From: CAG-390 sp045636385
GTDB lineage: Bacteria > Bacillota > Clostridia > Oscillospirales > CAG-272
Direction: 5' to 3'
Length of the DNA: 64,000 bases
Assembly: GCA_045636385.1 (NCBI GenBank)
Contig: JAZTXK010000048.1
Coordinates: forward strand, 1 to 64,000
In this document: in pieces, positions 51,192-59,960 of the stretch
How the letters are laid out: every line of letters starts with the position of its first letter
Numbering within the stretch: the first letter of the stretch is position 1
Position numbers and translations under genes: made by a program
Notes under the pieces: generated by a model
The model's input: only the letters and a program-made list of their open reading frames with translations
Databases searched by the model: none
Told to the model about the DNA's origin: nothing

Positions 51192-51193
51192 AA

Positions 51194-51556
51194 TTACTCC
51201 TTTCCGAATTGCTCGATCATACGGCGGATCTCCTCTATCTCGCTTTCGCTCGGCTTTTTGCGCGAAGCAAATGCCGCGATAAAGGCGGGAAGCGAGCCGC
51301 CAAAGGTATCGTCTACGAATTTTTCGCTCTGCATCGCGTAAAATTCATCCCTTGCTATCAGCACACTGACGGTGCTGTTCTCCGTATGAAAAATTCCGCG
51401 CTCGCAAAGCTTTTTGAGCACCGTGTACGTCGTTGTGCGTTTCCAGTTGAGCTCCCTCTCGCAGAGTGCGACAAGCTCCTTGGTCGAAAGCGGAGCATTT
51501 GCCCACACGATATCAGCGAAGCGCGCCTCAACCGCGCCGAGTCTTAATTCTTCCAT
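51194..51556 (-). CDS. BlaI/MecI/CopY-family repressor
   Basis: 120 aa. Winged helix (STKELVALCERELNWKRTTTYTVLKKLCERGIF) at residues 23-55 and a C-terminal dimerisation part (DEFYAMQSEKFVDDTFGGSL, then ESEIEEIRRMIEQF). It represses its own operon with the M56 sensor downstream. Two dyads of one pattern overlap and follow the promoter at 51573-51616. AAGGGGA precedes the ATG. Confidence 0.93.
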   Translation of the reverse strand: MEELRLGAVEARFADIVWANAPLSTKELVALCERELNWKRTTTYTVLKKLCERGIFHTENSTVSVLIARDEFYAMQSEKFVDDTFGGSLPAFIAAFASRKKPSESEIEEIRRMIEQFGKE

Positions 51557-51572
51557 TTCAATCCCCTTTCTT

Positions 51573-51627
51573 GTCTATCGTCAGTAGACTGCATATATAG
51601 TCTATCACAAATAGACAGATTTGTCAA
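51573..51627 (-). promoter_or_regulatory. BlaI promoter with two operator dyads
   Basis: Minus strand TTGACA (51627-51622) and TAGACT (51604-51599), 17 bp apart. Two identical dyads GTCTA-N7-TAGAC lie at 51600-51616 and 51573-51589, centres 27 bp apart, one inside the promoter and one after the transcript start. A typical repression layout for a dimeric BlaI. Confidence 0.82.
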
Positions 51628-51656
51628 GGGTTTTTGAAAATATTCTCAAAAAAATT

Positions 51657-51678
51657 TCGGGGCGCGGATGCGCCCCGA
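51657..51678 (-). terminator. Terminator, probably of the RyR operon
   Basis: TCGGGGCGC pairs with GCGCCCCGA and is followed on the minus strand by a T-rich run. It lies about 345 bp beyond the RyR gene, so the transcript likely covers the remnant region in between. Confidence 0.75.
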
Positions 51679-51730
51679 TTTGAATATTATTCCTTATTCA
51701 TAAAGCCGGCGATGCTGATAAATCCTTTGC

Positions 51731-51986
51731 TCAAAGCAAAGAAACGATCATTGTACCGTCGCCGATATTGTATCCATAGCAGCCTTCGAGCATTCCACAG
51801 TTTGCTATACGTACAGCAACAGCCCCTTCAACACGTTTATACTACGCGAGGTGAAACGACATAAGGAAAAGCTTATTTTTCAGCATCCACCCAAGCCGTG
51901 AAGCACATGGGCAGATTGCATTGCAAACCGCCCATGCGTTTGCATCGTAATTTGCTATTTCGTCCTCAGTTGATTTCAGGTTAATT
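51731..51986 (-). other. Possible decayed gene between RyR gene and terminator
   Basis: No intact gene. Two coding-like stretches in different frames on the minus strand lack starts: one with EDEIANYDANAWAVCNAICP (ends at 51842), one with EGAVAVRIANCGMLEGCYGY then NIGDGTMIVSLL (ends at 51731). Composition looks protein-like and Cys-rich. I read this as a frameshifted remnant of a small gene, with low certainty. Confidence 0.25.
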
Positions 51987-52021
51987 TAATTATTCACCGT
52001 ATCTATGAAAATTAAACAGCT

Positions 52022-52303
52022 TTAGCTTTTTTCTATTTTATAACCGAGCGCAACTATAAGCTTAAGCGTTGCAAATGCAGTTGCGCGGTCATACTCGCGC
52101 TCGCTGTCCGGGAGATCGGAATATGGGATCAGACAGGGATGCGTCTTCTTTTCATCATTTCGCTCCTCGCCGTAGGTCCAGCCCTCAGCAATCCTGCCCT
52201 GCGACCAAACGTCGTGCACCTGCTCCGCGATCTTTTCCGTAAGTTCAAGAAGCTCCTCCGGAAGCTTTACGTTATCGGTATTAATTGGTTTTGGTGTGTA
52301 CAT
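52022..52303 (-). CDS. RyR-domain protein
   Basis: 93 aa from ATG 52303 (AAAGGCAGAAA upstream); an in-frame start at 52345 is less likely. Single ryanodine-receptor repeat: YTPKPINTDNVKLPEELLEL, VHDVWSQGRIAEGWTYGEERNDEKKTHP, then ATLKLIVALGYKI. The WTYGxxRNDxxKTHPCL core is diagnostic. Bacterial RyR repeats are thought to bind small ligands. It follows the TrkA-N/RyR membrane gene by 44 bp, so the two form a pair with one fused and one free RyR domain. Confidence 0.92.
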   Translation of the reverse strand: MYTPKPINTDNVKLPEELLELTEKIAEQVHDVWSQGRIAEGWTYGEERNDEKKTHPCLIPYSDLPDSEREYDRATAFATLKLIVALGYKIEKS

Positions 52304-52347
52304 TTTCTGCCTTTCATATATGATATTTGATTCTATTATATGCACGC

Positions 52348-54360
52348 TTACGCATCCTTGCGCAGATCATCGTCGGTAAGCTTTTTAACCGACACAAGCT
52401 TATCGTGAGTTTTAGTAAGATCGTTGCGTGTTTCAGAGTAACAGTACCCTTCGCTGCGCATATATGCATTCCAGCGCACGTGCTCGAACAGTCCGATCTC
52501 AAGCTTTTCCTCATCATTGAGTTCTTCCCAAGCCTTGCCCAAGCCCTTGATGGGTTGTATGTACTTTCTGTCAACCAGCTTAACACGAAGCGCCTCATGG
52601 ATAGCCTTGGCAATGGAAGATTTATAATGATAATTATATTTCCAAAATTTCTTTTCTTCCTTGACTTTATCCTCTGCGGTATTCGCCCAACGGCTATTTA
52701 CCACTTTGCCTGCCTCAATAAGCTCCGAATTTATAACAGTCTTAACGGAGTAAAAGCTTTCGAGATCACCGATCATATGTATATTGTAAGCCTGACCTTT
52801 GAAATTCTTGATACCGCCCGGATCGCTGTTTTTCGTCAGATCGCCCGGGAAGGTAACACTCATTTCGCGCGTGATATTGGTATCGTAAACCACAGTCTCT
52901 ATATCGGGATTCATATTTGGAGCAATCTTACAGTACTCAGAACGTATCCTTACGGCAACATCAATATTCTCCTCGTCCTTACCCAGACAAACAAAAATGT
53001 ACGTTGGGTCACTGACACAATTTAGTTTTTCGTAAAAATCATATCTGCTTACGTCTACTCCACCGTAGATATTTATATCGTAGTACGCCTCACCCTCTGT
53101 TTTATCGCGATTTTTCTCAATAAGCTCCGGGCACTGTGCCTTAAATTTTGCCTCTATATCCTCATCTTCGTCAAAAACCGTGATCTTTATCTTAAATCCG
53201 GGCACCTGACAGTACCAGACGAGAGCCTTAAGCATTTCAATGCCGTATCTTCCAAGACCTACTATGACTGCTGATATAGTATTATTATTCTGCTTATGGG
53301 CGTTATCAAAAAGTCTTATGCCGTTGGCGTAAAGATTGTGATATATCAAAGCCTGAATATCATTGACCCTGTATATCTGCATTTTCTTATTATCCCAGGC
53401 GCTGAGAAGCATCTCGCACTCCATAGTGTCGGAGAAGACATACATAGCGACCTCGTCATAGTCCCACCTTTTGATAATATGCGTCGCATAATTAATCTTT
53501 TCGGTTTCATGTTCGCCCGTAAGATAGAAGGTTATCCTGACTTTACTTTTTTTCTTCTCTACTTTCTTCCGCTTGGTTTCTTTTACTTTTTTCGGATTTT
53601 TCTGCTTAACTTTTTTCTTCGTCGACGATTCTTTGTCTTTTTTCACCTTATCTTCGGGAAGGAAACGCTTAAAACGTACGCTATCGATATTGGAATTAAA
53701 GATAACCGCACCCATTTCGCGAGCCTTATCGAGGAGCTCGTCATCTTTGTCCTTCTTTTCGCAACCCGTAAAGACTACCAAAGGCTTAAAAAACCACCTT
53801 TTGAACGCATTTTTCTCTTTTTCCGACGCATTCTTTAGAATGCTGTCCGCAAGAATAACCGTCTTCACGTTCAACTCCGAAAAAACTTGCTTTTCACGCC
53901 AGAAAAAGAACCCATATTTTAACCCCGGAACAAAATTCTTTATAAATGATATAACAAATCCAAATGTCAGAAAGGGAGCAATAAGCTGAATTGCAAGAAC
54001 AACAAATTCATAAACTTCAAACAGATGAGCATACTGATGATGCATTGTGCCATTCGTTCTCACAAGTTTTTCTATCTGATCACTTATGTTTTCATATATA
54101 TTGTCGCTCATAAACACTCTTATGGCGTTGTTTATGCTGAAAACGATCGATTTTATCACCTTATATGACTCTGAGGAATACTTTTCCATAAGCGCGGGAA
54201 AGCAAAGGAGCGCAGACATCAGTGCACAGCTTCCCATTAACAAATAAATAACCCTTCTGCGGTGGTTGAACAGGTCTTTACTAATGAAATCTATAATGAG
54301 CAATACAATCTCTATTGACATTACCAGCATTGCTAATAAAAAGCATATACACCAAATCAT
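52348..54360 (-). CDS. Membrane TrkA-N / RyR-domain protein
   Basis: 670 aa. Three hydrophobic segments (about 3-26, 36-56, 114-140). A cytosolic region has a first Rossmann-like stretch (164-236) and a very Lys-rich linker (239-275). A TrkA-N nucleotide-binding domain follows (VIVGLGRYG at 365-373, then ITVFDEDE). The C-terminus is RyR-like (EHVRWNAYMRSEG, ETRNDLTKTHDKL, 626-656). The layout is like an RCK-gated channel with a ligand-sensing RyR tail. GGGAGG precedes the start, 26 bp after the esterase gene. Candidate stress or anti-phage effector; inferred. Confidence 0.75.
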   Translation of the reverse strand: MIWCICFLLAMLVMSIEIVLLIIDFISKDLFNHRRRVIYLLMGSCALMSALLCFPALMEKYSSESYKVIKSIVFSINNAIRVFMSDNIYENISDQIEKLVRTNGTMHHQYAHLFEVYEFVVLAIQLIAPFLTFGFVISFIKNFVPGLKYGFFFWREKQVFSELNVKTVILADSILKNASEKEKNAFKRWFFKPLVVFTGCEKKDKDDELLDKAREMGAVIFNSNIDSVRFKRFLPEDKVKKDKESSTKKKVKQKNPKKVKETKRKKVEKKKSKVRITFYLTGEHETEKINYATHIIKRWDYDEVAMYVFSDTMECEMLLSAWDNKKMQIYRVNDIQALIYHNLYANGIRLFDNAHKQNNNTISAVIVGLGRYGIEMLKALVWYCQVPGFKIKITVFDEDEDIEAKFKAQCPELIEKNRDKTEGEAYYDINIYGGVDVSRYDFYEKLNCVSDPTYIFVCLGKDEENIDVAVRIRSEYCKIAPNMNPDIETVVYDTNITREMSVTFPGDLTKNSDPGGIKNFKGQAYNIHMIGDLESFYSVKTVINSELIEAGKVVNSRWANTAEDKVKEEKKFWKYNYHYKSSIAKAIHEALRVKLVDRKYIQPIKGLGKAWEELNDEEKLEIGLFEHVRWNAYMRSEGYCYSETRNDLTKTHDKLVSVKKLTDDDLRKDA

Positions 54361-54386
54361 AAAATGCCTCCCAAAAGGTCAAATGA

Positions 54387-56657
54387 TTAATTTCCCGTAT
54401 CCACTCTGATAAAGTCGATCTGATTGGTAACGAGGAAGGATCCGCTGGAGTTGCTGTTGCCGAGGTAGCTGAAGGCGAAATCGGCGATGAAGGGGTATGC
54501 GCTGAGGTCGGTTGCGCTGCCGCCGTTGAAGTCGCCGGTGACGAGGTTGATATTTTCAACCGTCAGCACACCGTCGCGGTAAACGCTTACAACGCTCTTG
54601 CCTGTTATCGCGTCATAGGTATTGACGAGCTTGATAACGGTGCCGGACGAGAGGCGGGAGCCTTCATCGGAATAATTATAGTAGCCCGCATTGGCAGCGA
54701 AGCCCTTGATATCGTAATCCGAAACCGTCAGCTTGCCGCCGCGGTAGGAGAGTGCCTTATTGCCCTTGATATTCGTCGCTTCGGTAGCGAGAATGAAGCC
54801 GTTCGCACCGGTTATGTCGCCAAAGCCAATCTCGATAGACCAGTTCTTATCGTGACGGAGATCGATCGCCTTAACGATCTCGAGCTGTGCCTTAGTGAGG
54901 CAAAGGATGCCGTTTTCAAACTTATAAGAACCGAAAAGTGCCTTTTCGAGCATAGCGTTTACAACTCTGTCGTCCTTATCGCGCGCGAGGAGGTCGCCGT
55001 CGAATTCCCAAGAGTACTGCGCGGGAAGATCGGCGGGAAGATCGATGCTGTTATCGAAGATCTTGTAGGTTACAGTTCCCTTTTCGCCCGACTTTGCGGT
55101 GAAGGTAACGGTGATCTGAACGTCGGAGAGATTCTTCAGCTTCTTGATATTGACGCAACCGAAGTTCGCGCCCGTGGAGTTTATCACCTCAGCGGTAACG
55201 TCCTTGCCCGCGCTCGTGATCTTGATCTCAACCGTGCCCGCTGTCGAGCCGTCGGTCATACGGAACGCGAGATCGTCAGCCATTTCGGTGATATCGACCT
55301 CAACGGTTGCGCCCGCCTTCGAGATCTTGCGATCCTCGGGTCTGCCCGAAGCATTTGTCATAAGGAAGGAGAACTCCGAGCCGTGGAGCGCGCGGTACAT
55401 ATTGTAAGCCGCGTCGGAGGCGATGAGGGTGTAGCCGAATTTGCCGTAGTGGTTATTGTTATTCGAGCCGAAGAGGGTGCTCATAGGCATAGTCAGCGCG
55501 CCGTTTTTGAAGGTTGCGGTGTTGCCGTGAGTATCCTTATAGCTGTCGATGGAGGAATACTCCGCCATCATTCTGATGTAATTCTTGATGTCGACGGTCT
55601 TCTTAGCAGTCGGTGCGCCGGTGAAATACTCGGTAAGCGTTGTTGCCATAAAGACGTCGGGGTTCTTGTTGACAACGTCGAACTGCGCCGCGACGGTGGT
55701 GGAATAGAAAATATCGTTATTGAGCGTATTCTTATCGCCGCCCTGACGGACACGCATTATTGCCATATATTCAATTCCCGCGTCCTTCTTGAGTCGGTTG
55801 AAGATCGCGGTAAGACGAGCGGAGTAATCAACGGGATCGATTCCGCGAACGCCGTCGCCCTCGCCCTGAAGCCAGTAAACGCCGCGGCTGACGATCTCGA
55901 CCTTATCGGCGATGCCCTCATAGTATGCTACGCATTTATTAACCATCTCGACGGTATAATCGGTACCCGAGGTGTCGGTAGCGCTTACAGCCCAGCCGGA
56001 AATGGACGAGCCGTTCTTACTCGTTCCCTGTCCTGCGGAGGATCCGCCCTCGTGCCAGACGAGAACGTTCTTCACGGGATCGCCCGCCGCTACGCTCTGC
56101 GCGTAGAGCTCGGCAAGCAGAGTGCTGTGGAAGCCCTTGGTCGCCATTGTGAAATCGGACGGAGACTTCGCAGCCGTGCCTCTGCCCGCGCCCCACCAAT
56201 ATGCCGTGCCGAGGGGGCAGGTGATATCCGAGGTAGCGTTATCGAAATGGTTGCCGGAGTTGCTCTGTCCCATAATAACGATGAGATTGAGCTTCGCCTT
56301 ACCGACGGTGACCTCAACGGTCTTGGTGCCGTCGCTGATCTTTACCGTGCCGATATCCTTGGCGTGGAAATAAGCCGCACCCTTGACGGTCTTCAGCTCG
56401 ACGGCATCGCCTTCAACGGTAACGCCCTCGGCATCGGGAAGAATGCCCGCGATCTCGGTGAGGTAATCGTCGTAAGAAATAGTCAGCGGATCGAGAGTCT
56501 CTATCTGAGGCTCGGTCTCGATGGGCTGAGTCTCAATGGGGGCGGTAGTTTCGGGTACCGAAGCCTCGGTAGTTTCCTCGGGAACTTCCGCGGGGGAGCA
56601 AGCGCAAAGAAGCGCAAGCGTGAGCGCGATGATGATAACGAACAGATTCTTTTTCAT
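54387..56657 (-). CDS. Secreted SASA-type carbohydrate esterase lipoprotein
   Basis: 756 aa from ATG 56657, better spaced to AAAGGAG than the ATG at 56663. Lipobox LLCAC. Pro/Thr/Glu-rich linker, then a SASA (sialate O-acetylesterase/DUF303) SGNH hydrolase: VIMGQSNSGNH (catalytic Ser), YWLQGEGDGV and NNHYGKFGYTLI (catalytic His). A C-terminal part of about 200 residues looks like a LamG/concanavalin-type beta-sandwich for glycan binding. Removes acetyl groups from cell-surface or plant glycans. Overlaps or abuts the GDPD gene upstream. Confidence 0.85.
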   Translation of the reverse strand: MKKNLFVIIIALTLALLCACSPAEVPEETTEASVPETTAPIETQPIETEPQIETLDPLTISYDDYLTEIAGILPDAEGVTVEGDAVELKTVKGAAYFHAKDIGTVKISDGTKTVEVTVGKAKLNLIVIMGQSNSGNHFDNATSDITCPLGTAYWWGAGRGTAAKSPSDFTMATKGFHSTLLAELYAQSVAAGDPVKNVLVWHEGGSSAGQGTSKNGSSISGWAVSATDTSGTDYTVEMVNKCVAYYEGIADKVEIVSRGVYWLQGEGDGVRGIDPVDYSARLTAIFNRLKKDAGIEYMAIMRVRQGGDKNTLNNDIFYSTTVAAQFDVVNKNPDVFMATTLTEYFTGAPTAKKTVDIKNYIRMMAEYSSIDSYKDTHGNTATFKNGALTMPMSTLFGSNNNNHYGKFGYTLIASDAAYNMYRALHGSEFSFLMTNASGRPEDRKISKAGATVEVDITEMADDLAFRMTDGSTAGTVEIKITSAGKDVTAEVINSTGANFGCVNIKKLKNLSDVQITVTFTAKSGEKGTVTYKIFDNSIDLPADLPAQYSWEFDGDLLARDKDDRVVNAMLEKALFGSYKFENGILCLTKAQLEIVKAIDLRHDKNWSIEIGFGDITGANGFILATEATNIKGNKALSYRGGKLTVSDYDIKGFAANAGYYNYSDEGSRLSSGTVIKLVNTYDAITGKSVVSVYRDGVLTVENINLVTGDFNGGSATDLSAYPFIADFAFSYLGNSNSSGSFLVTNQIDFIRVDTGN

Positions 56658-56659
56658 TT

Positions 56660-58273
56660 TCATTCTCCTTTCGGCTCGGAGCAGATATAATAGCTGTCTC
56701 CGAAGTGAAGTTCATTTTTATAAAGATAGAAAACTTCGTTTTCCACTTTAAGTTCTTCGCAAATTGCCCGCTCGGTGTGGCCGTCGCGGAAGTGAAGGAT
56801 GCATTCGGGCGCGTTTTCGGTCGGCTCGACGGCGATAGGATAACCGAGGAAGTACTCGCCGTGGTCGGTCGTCCACGCATCGAAGCCCGAGAGATAGGTA
56901 TTGTCATTCGAGGGGCCGTTTATCTCCCACTTGCTCGGCGAGAGTGTCCACGAGCGCGACCAGACGAATACGTGGAGCATGCGGAATTTCGCGTATTCGT
57001 TGAAAAGGCGGTTGATGTTGACGTCCTCGGGATTGTAGCCCGCGGCACAGCCCGTAGTCAACTGCGCAACGCGGTAAATTCTGTCCTCCGCCTCCTCGCG
57101 ATTCTCGGGCGCAGCGGGAATATTCTTTCCGCCCTCGCACCAACCCAGGGGAAGGTATGGGATACGCTTATGAACGTATCGGAGTCCCGGCTCGAGCGAG
57201 CCGCCCATAATACCTATGCAGTTTTCCTGCGAAAGCCCGTCGCACAGAAGCTCGTCGGTCATCGCGGTCAGCAGCTCGACCTTGTGGTACTTCGCCGACG
57301 GCTTGATCTCGATCAGCACGGGCGTGTCGGGATACTGCTTCATTTCGTGCATAAGATCGTCGAAACGGTCGATAGTTTCGTTCGGATGCTCGATTCGGCG
57401 GAGCGAGGAAAGGAATTCGTAGCTGCTTTCCTCGGTCACGGCAACCTCGCAATCGAAAAGTCCCTTGGTGTTGGTGTTGTGCATAACCACCGCGATGTCA
57501 TCCGAGGTCAGCTTGACGTCGATCTCGGCACCGTCAAAGTGATTCTTCGCCGCGGCAACGACCGAGGTGATCGTATTTTCGGAAAATTCGCCGTTGTTGG
57601 CAAATCCCTTGTGCGCCAAGAGGTTGCGGCGGCGGAAATTCGTTCCCTCGGGGAAGGACGAAAGGAACGAGTACGCGCCCGCGAGATCGGCGGTGATAAT
57701 ACCGTTTACGCCGCGAGTGGCAAGCTTACCGAAGCCGCCCTCTGAAATAACGTGTATAAATCTCTGCTGGAGAGAATGAACGGTATCGGCGGTTGCGATT
57801 TCGGAATCAAGAATGACCGAGGTTGCGCCGCTTGCGACCGCAATTCCGGGCAATTTCTCGATTTCGGGCTTCATTCCTCTGCAATCGAGCATTCCGCGGA
57901 GCATCGGCATCGCGGCGTATGCCTTTGCGAGCACATCTTTCTTTTCCAAAGATGCGCAAAGGATCGCATCGCCGACGTGATTGAGATCGCAAAACTCCGC
58001 AAGAGGCGCGACGGTCGCTTCGTCGTCGATATAAAGAATCGGAACGGAGCGCGAACAGAGCGCGAGAGCATCGTAAATCGGCACGCCCTCGACGGTCAGA
58101 TCGGGCGAAATATGTAAAATCACGTTCTGCGGGGGTGTCTCGCAAGTAAGCAGAGCGAGGTCTGCCGCATTTTTGACCTCAAGAACTACCGTCGGCGCGG
58201 CAACGACGGGGCAGACGGGCATATATATATCCTTCGAGAAGGACGCGCGAATGCTTTGATAGAGTGGTTTCAT
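56660..58273 (-). CDS. Glycerophosphodiester phosphodiesterase family protein
   Basis: 537 aa. The C-terminal half is a GDPD TIM barrel: LLAHKGFANNGEFSENT (catalytic His), DGAEIDVKLTSDDIAVVMHN and PVLIEIKPS. The N-terminal 210 residues are a second, barrel-like region of unknown function (TADTVHSLQQRFIHVISEGG), possibly a degenerate GDPD copy. No signal peptide. It starts 2 bp after the nucleoside phosphorylase and ends at the esterase start: one operon for glycerol-phosphate or polyol salvage. Confidence 0.85.
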   Translation of the reverse strand: MKPLYQSIRASFSKDIYMPVCPVVAAPTVVLEVKNAADLALLTCETPPQNVILHISPDLTVEGVPIYDALALCSRSVPILYIDDEATVAPLAEFCDLNHVGDAILCASLEKKDVLAKAYAAMPMLRGMLDCRGMKPEIEKLPGIAVASGATSVILDSEIATADTVHSLQQRFIHVISEGGFGKLATRGVNGIITADLAGAYSFLSSFPEGTNFRRRNLLAHKGFANNGEFSENTITSVVAAAKNHFDGAEIDVKLTSDDIAVVMHNTNTKGLFDCEVAVTEESSYEFLSSLRRIEHPNETIDRFDDLMHEMKQYPDTPVLIEIKPSAKYHKVELLTAMTDELLCDGLSQENCIGIMGGSLEPGLRYVHKRIPYLPLGWCEGGKNIPAAPENREEAEDRIYRVAQLTTGCAAGYNPEDVNINRLFNEYAKFRMLHVFVWSRSWTLSPSKWEINGPSNDNTYLSGFDAWTTDHGEYFLGYPIAVEPTENAPECILHFRDGHTERAICEELKVENEVFYLYKNELHFGDSYYICSEPKGE

Positions 58274-58275
58274 TT

Positions 58276-59040
58276 TTATTCCTCCGAAACGAAGTTTGCA
58301 AGTCCGATTGCGATTTCAAAATGCCCCGAATCGTGCTGGGTGTGCTTAATCTGTCCTTCTTTCGCTCGCATCGTCCACTTCGGGGAGTCGAGAAGGTCGC
58401 CGCTTGTGAAGAAGACGAATAGCTTTAGTCCGCGGAAGGCGCAGACCGCCTGCACTCCCGCGCATTCCATTTCGACGGAGATACATCCGTCTGCCTTGCG
58501 CTTGGCGAAAGTTGCCTCGGTCTCGCGGAAGATGGCATCGGTCGTCCAGGTTTTACCCTTGACGTACGCAATCTCGTTCTCCTTCATAAATGCCTCGACC
58601 GCATCGTGACAGGGAATGTCGATATAGTCGGACGCGGGTGCGTAGTGGTAGGACGTTCCCTCGTCGCGGTACGCCGCCGTCGGGATCATAACCTTGCCGC
58701 GCGCGATCTCGCGGTCAAGACATCCGCATCCGCCGAAAAGAATATATTTATCGGTCGAAAAGATCGCGCGAGTGTCCTCAACCGACGCCGCCGCGGCGGG
58801 CGCACCGACGAAGGACTTGAAAAAGGCGAACTTTTTGTTCTTATATTTAATAAGGTAGACGGGCGTGTTTCCCGTGACCGACTTCGACTCGCCGATCTGC
58901 TCGCAATCGTAGGTCTCGGTCACGAACTTTTCGATGATATATGAAAAAGTGATGATGCAGGCGTCAACCTTCAGGGCATCAGGGTTTATAAAGGGATTCA
59001 GCTTTGCCGTGGGGTTCGGATCAAACGTCGTTGTTATCAT
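58276..59040 (-). CDS. Nucleoside phosphorylase (uridine phosphorylase-like)
   Basis: 254 aa, PNP/UDP superfamily. Features: LFGGCGCLDREIARGKVMIP (phosphate-binding side) and ISVEMECAGVQAVC, with the Glu-Met-Glu that contacts ribose. The end PKWTMRAKEG is unusual. Cleaves a nucleoside with phosphate to base and ribose 1-phosphate; pyrimidine versus purine cannot be told. First gene of the operon with GDPD and the esterase. Confidence 0.85.
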   Translation of the reverse strand: MITTTFDPNPTAKLNPFINPDALKVDACIITFSYIIEKFVTETYDCEQIGESKSVTGNTPVYLIKYKNKKFAFFKSFVGAPAAAASVEDTRAIFSTDKYILFGGCGCLDREIARGKVMIPTAAYRDEGTSYHYAPASDYIDIPCHDAVEAFMKENEIAYVKGKTWTTDAIFRETEATFAKRKADGCISVEMECAGVQAVCAFRGLKLFVFFTSGDLLDSPKWTMRAKEGQIKHTQHDSGHFEIAIGLANFVSEE

Positions 59041-59098
59041 AATATTCCCTCACTTTCATTTTCTTTAATGATACCACAAAAAAGCTTCGTTGTCAATA

Positions 59099-59126
59099 CA
59101 AAAAGACCGCTTCTGCGGTCTTTTTT
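59099..59126. terminator. Bidirectional terminator
   Basis: AAAAAGACCGC pairs with GCGGTCTTTTT around a short loop; ends the 62054-to-59313 operon on the minus strand. Confidence 0.9.
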
Positions 59127-59135
59127 CTTCATAAT

Positions 59136-59167
59136 AAAATCCTTCCTATATATATAGGAAGGATTTT
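59136..59167. repeat. Perfect 32-bp palindrome
   Basis: AAAATCCTTCCTATAT followed by its exact reverse complement, without a loop. It overlaps the end of the HTH remnant and adjoins a terminator. Too symmetrical for a simple terminator; could be an operator or a mobile-element scar. Confidence 0.8.
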
Positions 59168-59334
59168 AAAACGTCCCGAGGTGGAACAAGCGGCGAAGTC
59201 GCACAGATATCGAGTATAACGTCAAAACGGCTCGTCTTTTGCAGTTTTTCCGCCAATTCTTCCTGAGTCAGACCGCGGATACGTCTGAGCTCGTTAAATT
59301 CCGTAATAAACCTTAAATATGATTTTTCACCCAA
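59146..59334 (-). pseudogene. XRE-type helix-turn-helix remnant
   Basis: FITEFNELRRIRGLTQEELA is a clear start of an XRE helix-turn-helix. The next 30 codons (KTSRFDVILDICATSP...) do not continue the fold and end in the palindrome. The only start is a TTG inside the nucleotidyltransferase gene without ribosome site. Best read as a truncated regulator or antitoxin gene. Confidence 0.5.
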
Positions 59335-59960
59335 GCAAACAACAGCTCGGACGCTTTTTCAAAATCAACTTCTCCGCCGTTTTTCAGTTGAATAAACGTT
59401 TCAATGATCGCTCTTTCGCCCGATGAAGCGACGGCGTGGAGGTCATTCAAATTACTAACATACTGCCCCGTCTCTCGGAAAACCACCGCCTGAACGACGA
59501 AGGACGCCGATTTGTAGAGTCCGCGCAGGATCTCCGTGCTCTTTTCGTGGAGCATATTGTGGACGCATCCGTGATAGATATTGCACGCGCCGATCTTTAC
59601 CGCGCGGGCGACGGCGGCATCGTCAATAAGGGGAAGCAGACCGTCAAGACTGCCGCGGATCGGCTTTGTGTCGCGGTAAAACTGGAAAAGATCGGACGGC
59701 TCCCAACCCCAAAGCTCGTTTTTGCCCGAAAGGAATCCGCAGATCAGCTCGCGGTGGGAAAGTCCGTCGAGCATTGCGCCGTATTTTCGAATATCCGCCG
59801 CCGAGAGCTCGTCGAGGATCACGACGACGTCGATATCGCTCGTCTCGGTCGCCTCGCCGCGGGCGTAGCTTCCCTGAAGACCGACGAAAAAAACGCGGTC
59901 GGCAAAAACGGTGTCAAGTGCGTTCAAGAAATCCTTCATCCAAGCCAAAATATCGATCAT
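59313..59960 (-). CDS. Nucleotidyltransferase-domain protein
   Basis: 215 aa. Pol-beta-type nucleotidyltransferase core GLQGSYARGEATETSDIDVVV (about 27-47), with the G-S-x10-D-x-D catalytic pattern complete. The C-terminal helical part has no named domain. The family adenylates proteins or small molecules (including aminoglycosides). It overlaps the metallophosphoesterase by 4 nt. Target unknown; antibiotic resistance is possible but not supported by specific motifs. Confidence 0.85.
   Translation of the reverse strand: MIDILAWMKDFLNALDTVFADRVFFVGLQGSYARGEATETSDIDVVVILDELSAADIRKYGAMLDGLSHRELICGFLSGKNELWGWEPSDLFQFYRDTKPIRGSLDGLLPLIDDAAVARAVKIGACNIYHGCVHNMLHEKSTEILRGLYKSASFVVQAVVFRETGQYVSNLNDLHAVASSGERAIIETFIQLKNGGEVDFEKASELLFAWVKNHI

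Noticed and set aside
54852..56690. 612-codon open frame opposite the SASA esterase
   Set aside because: Codon-bias shadow; the minus-strand lipoprotein has lipobox and catalytic motifs.
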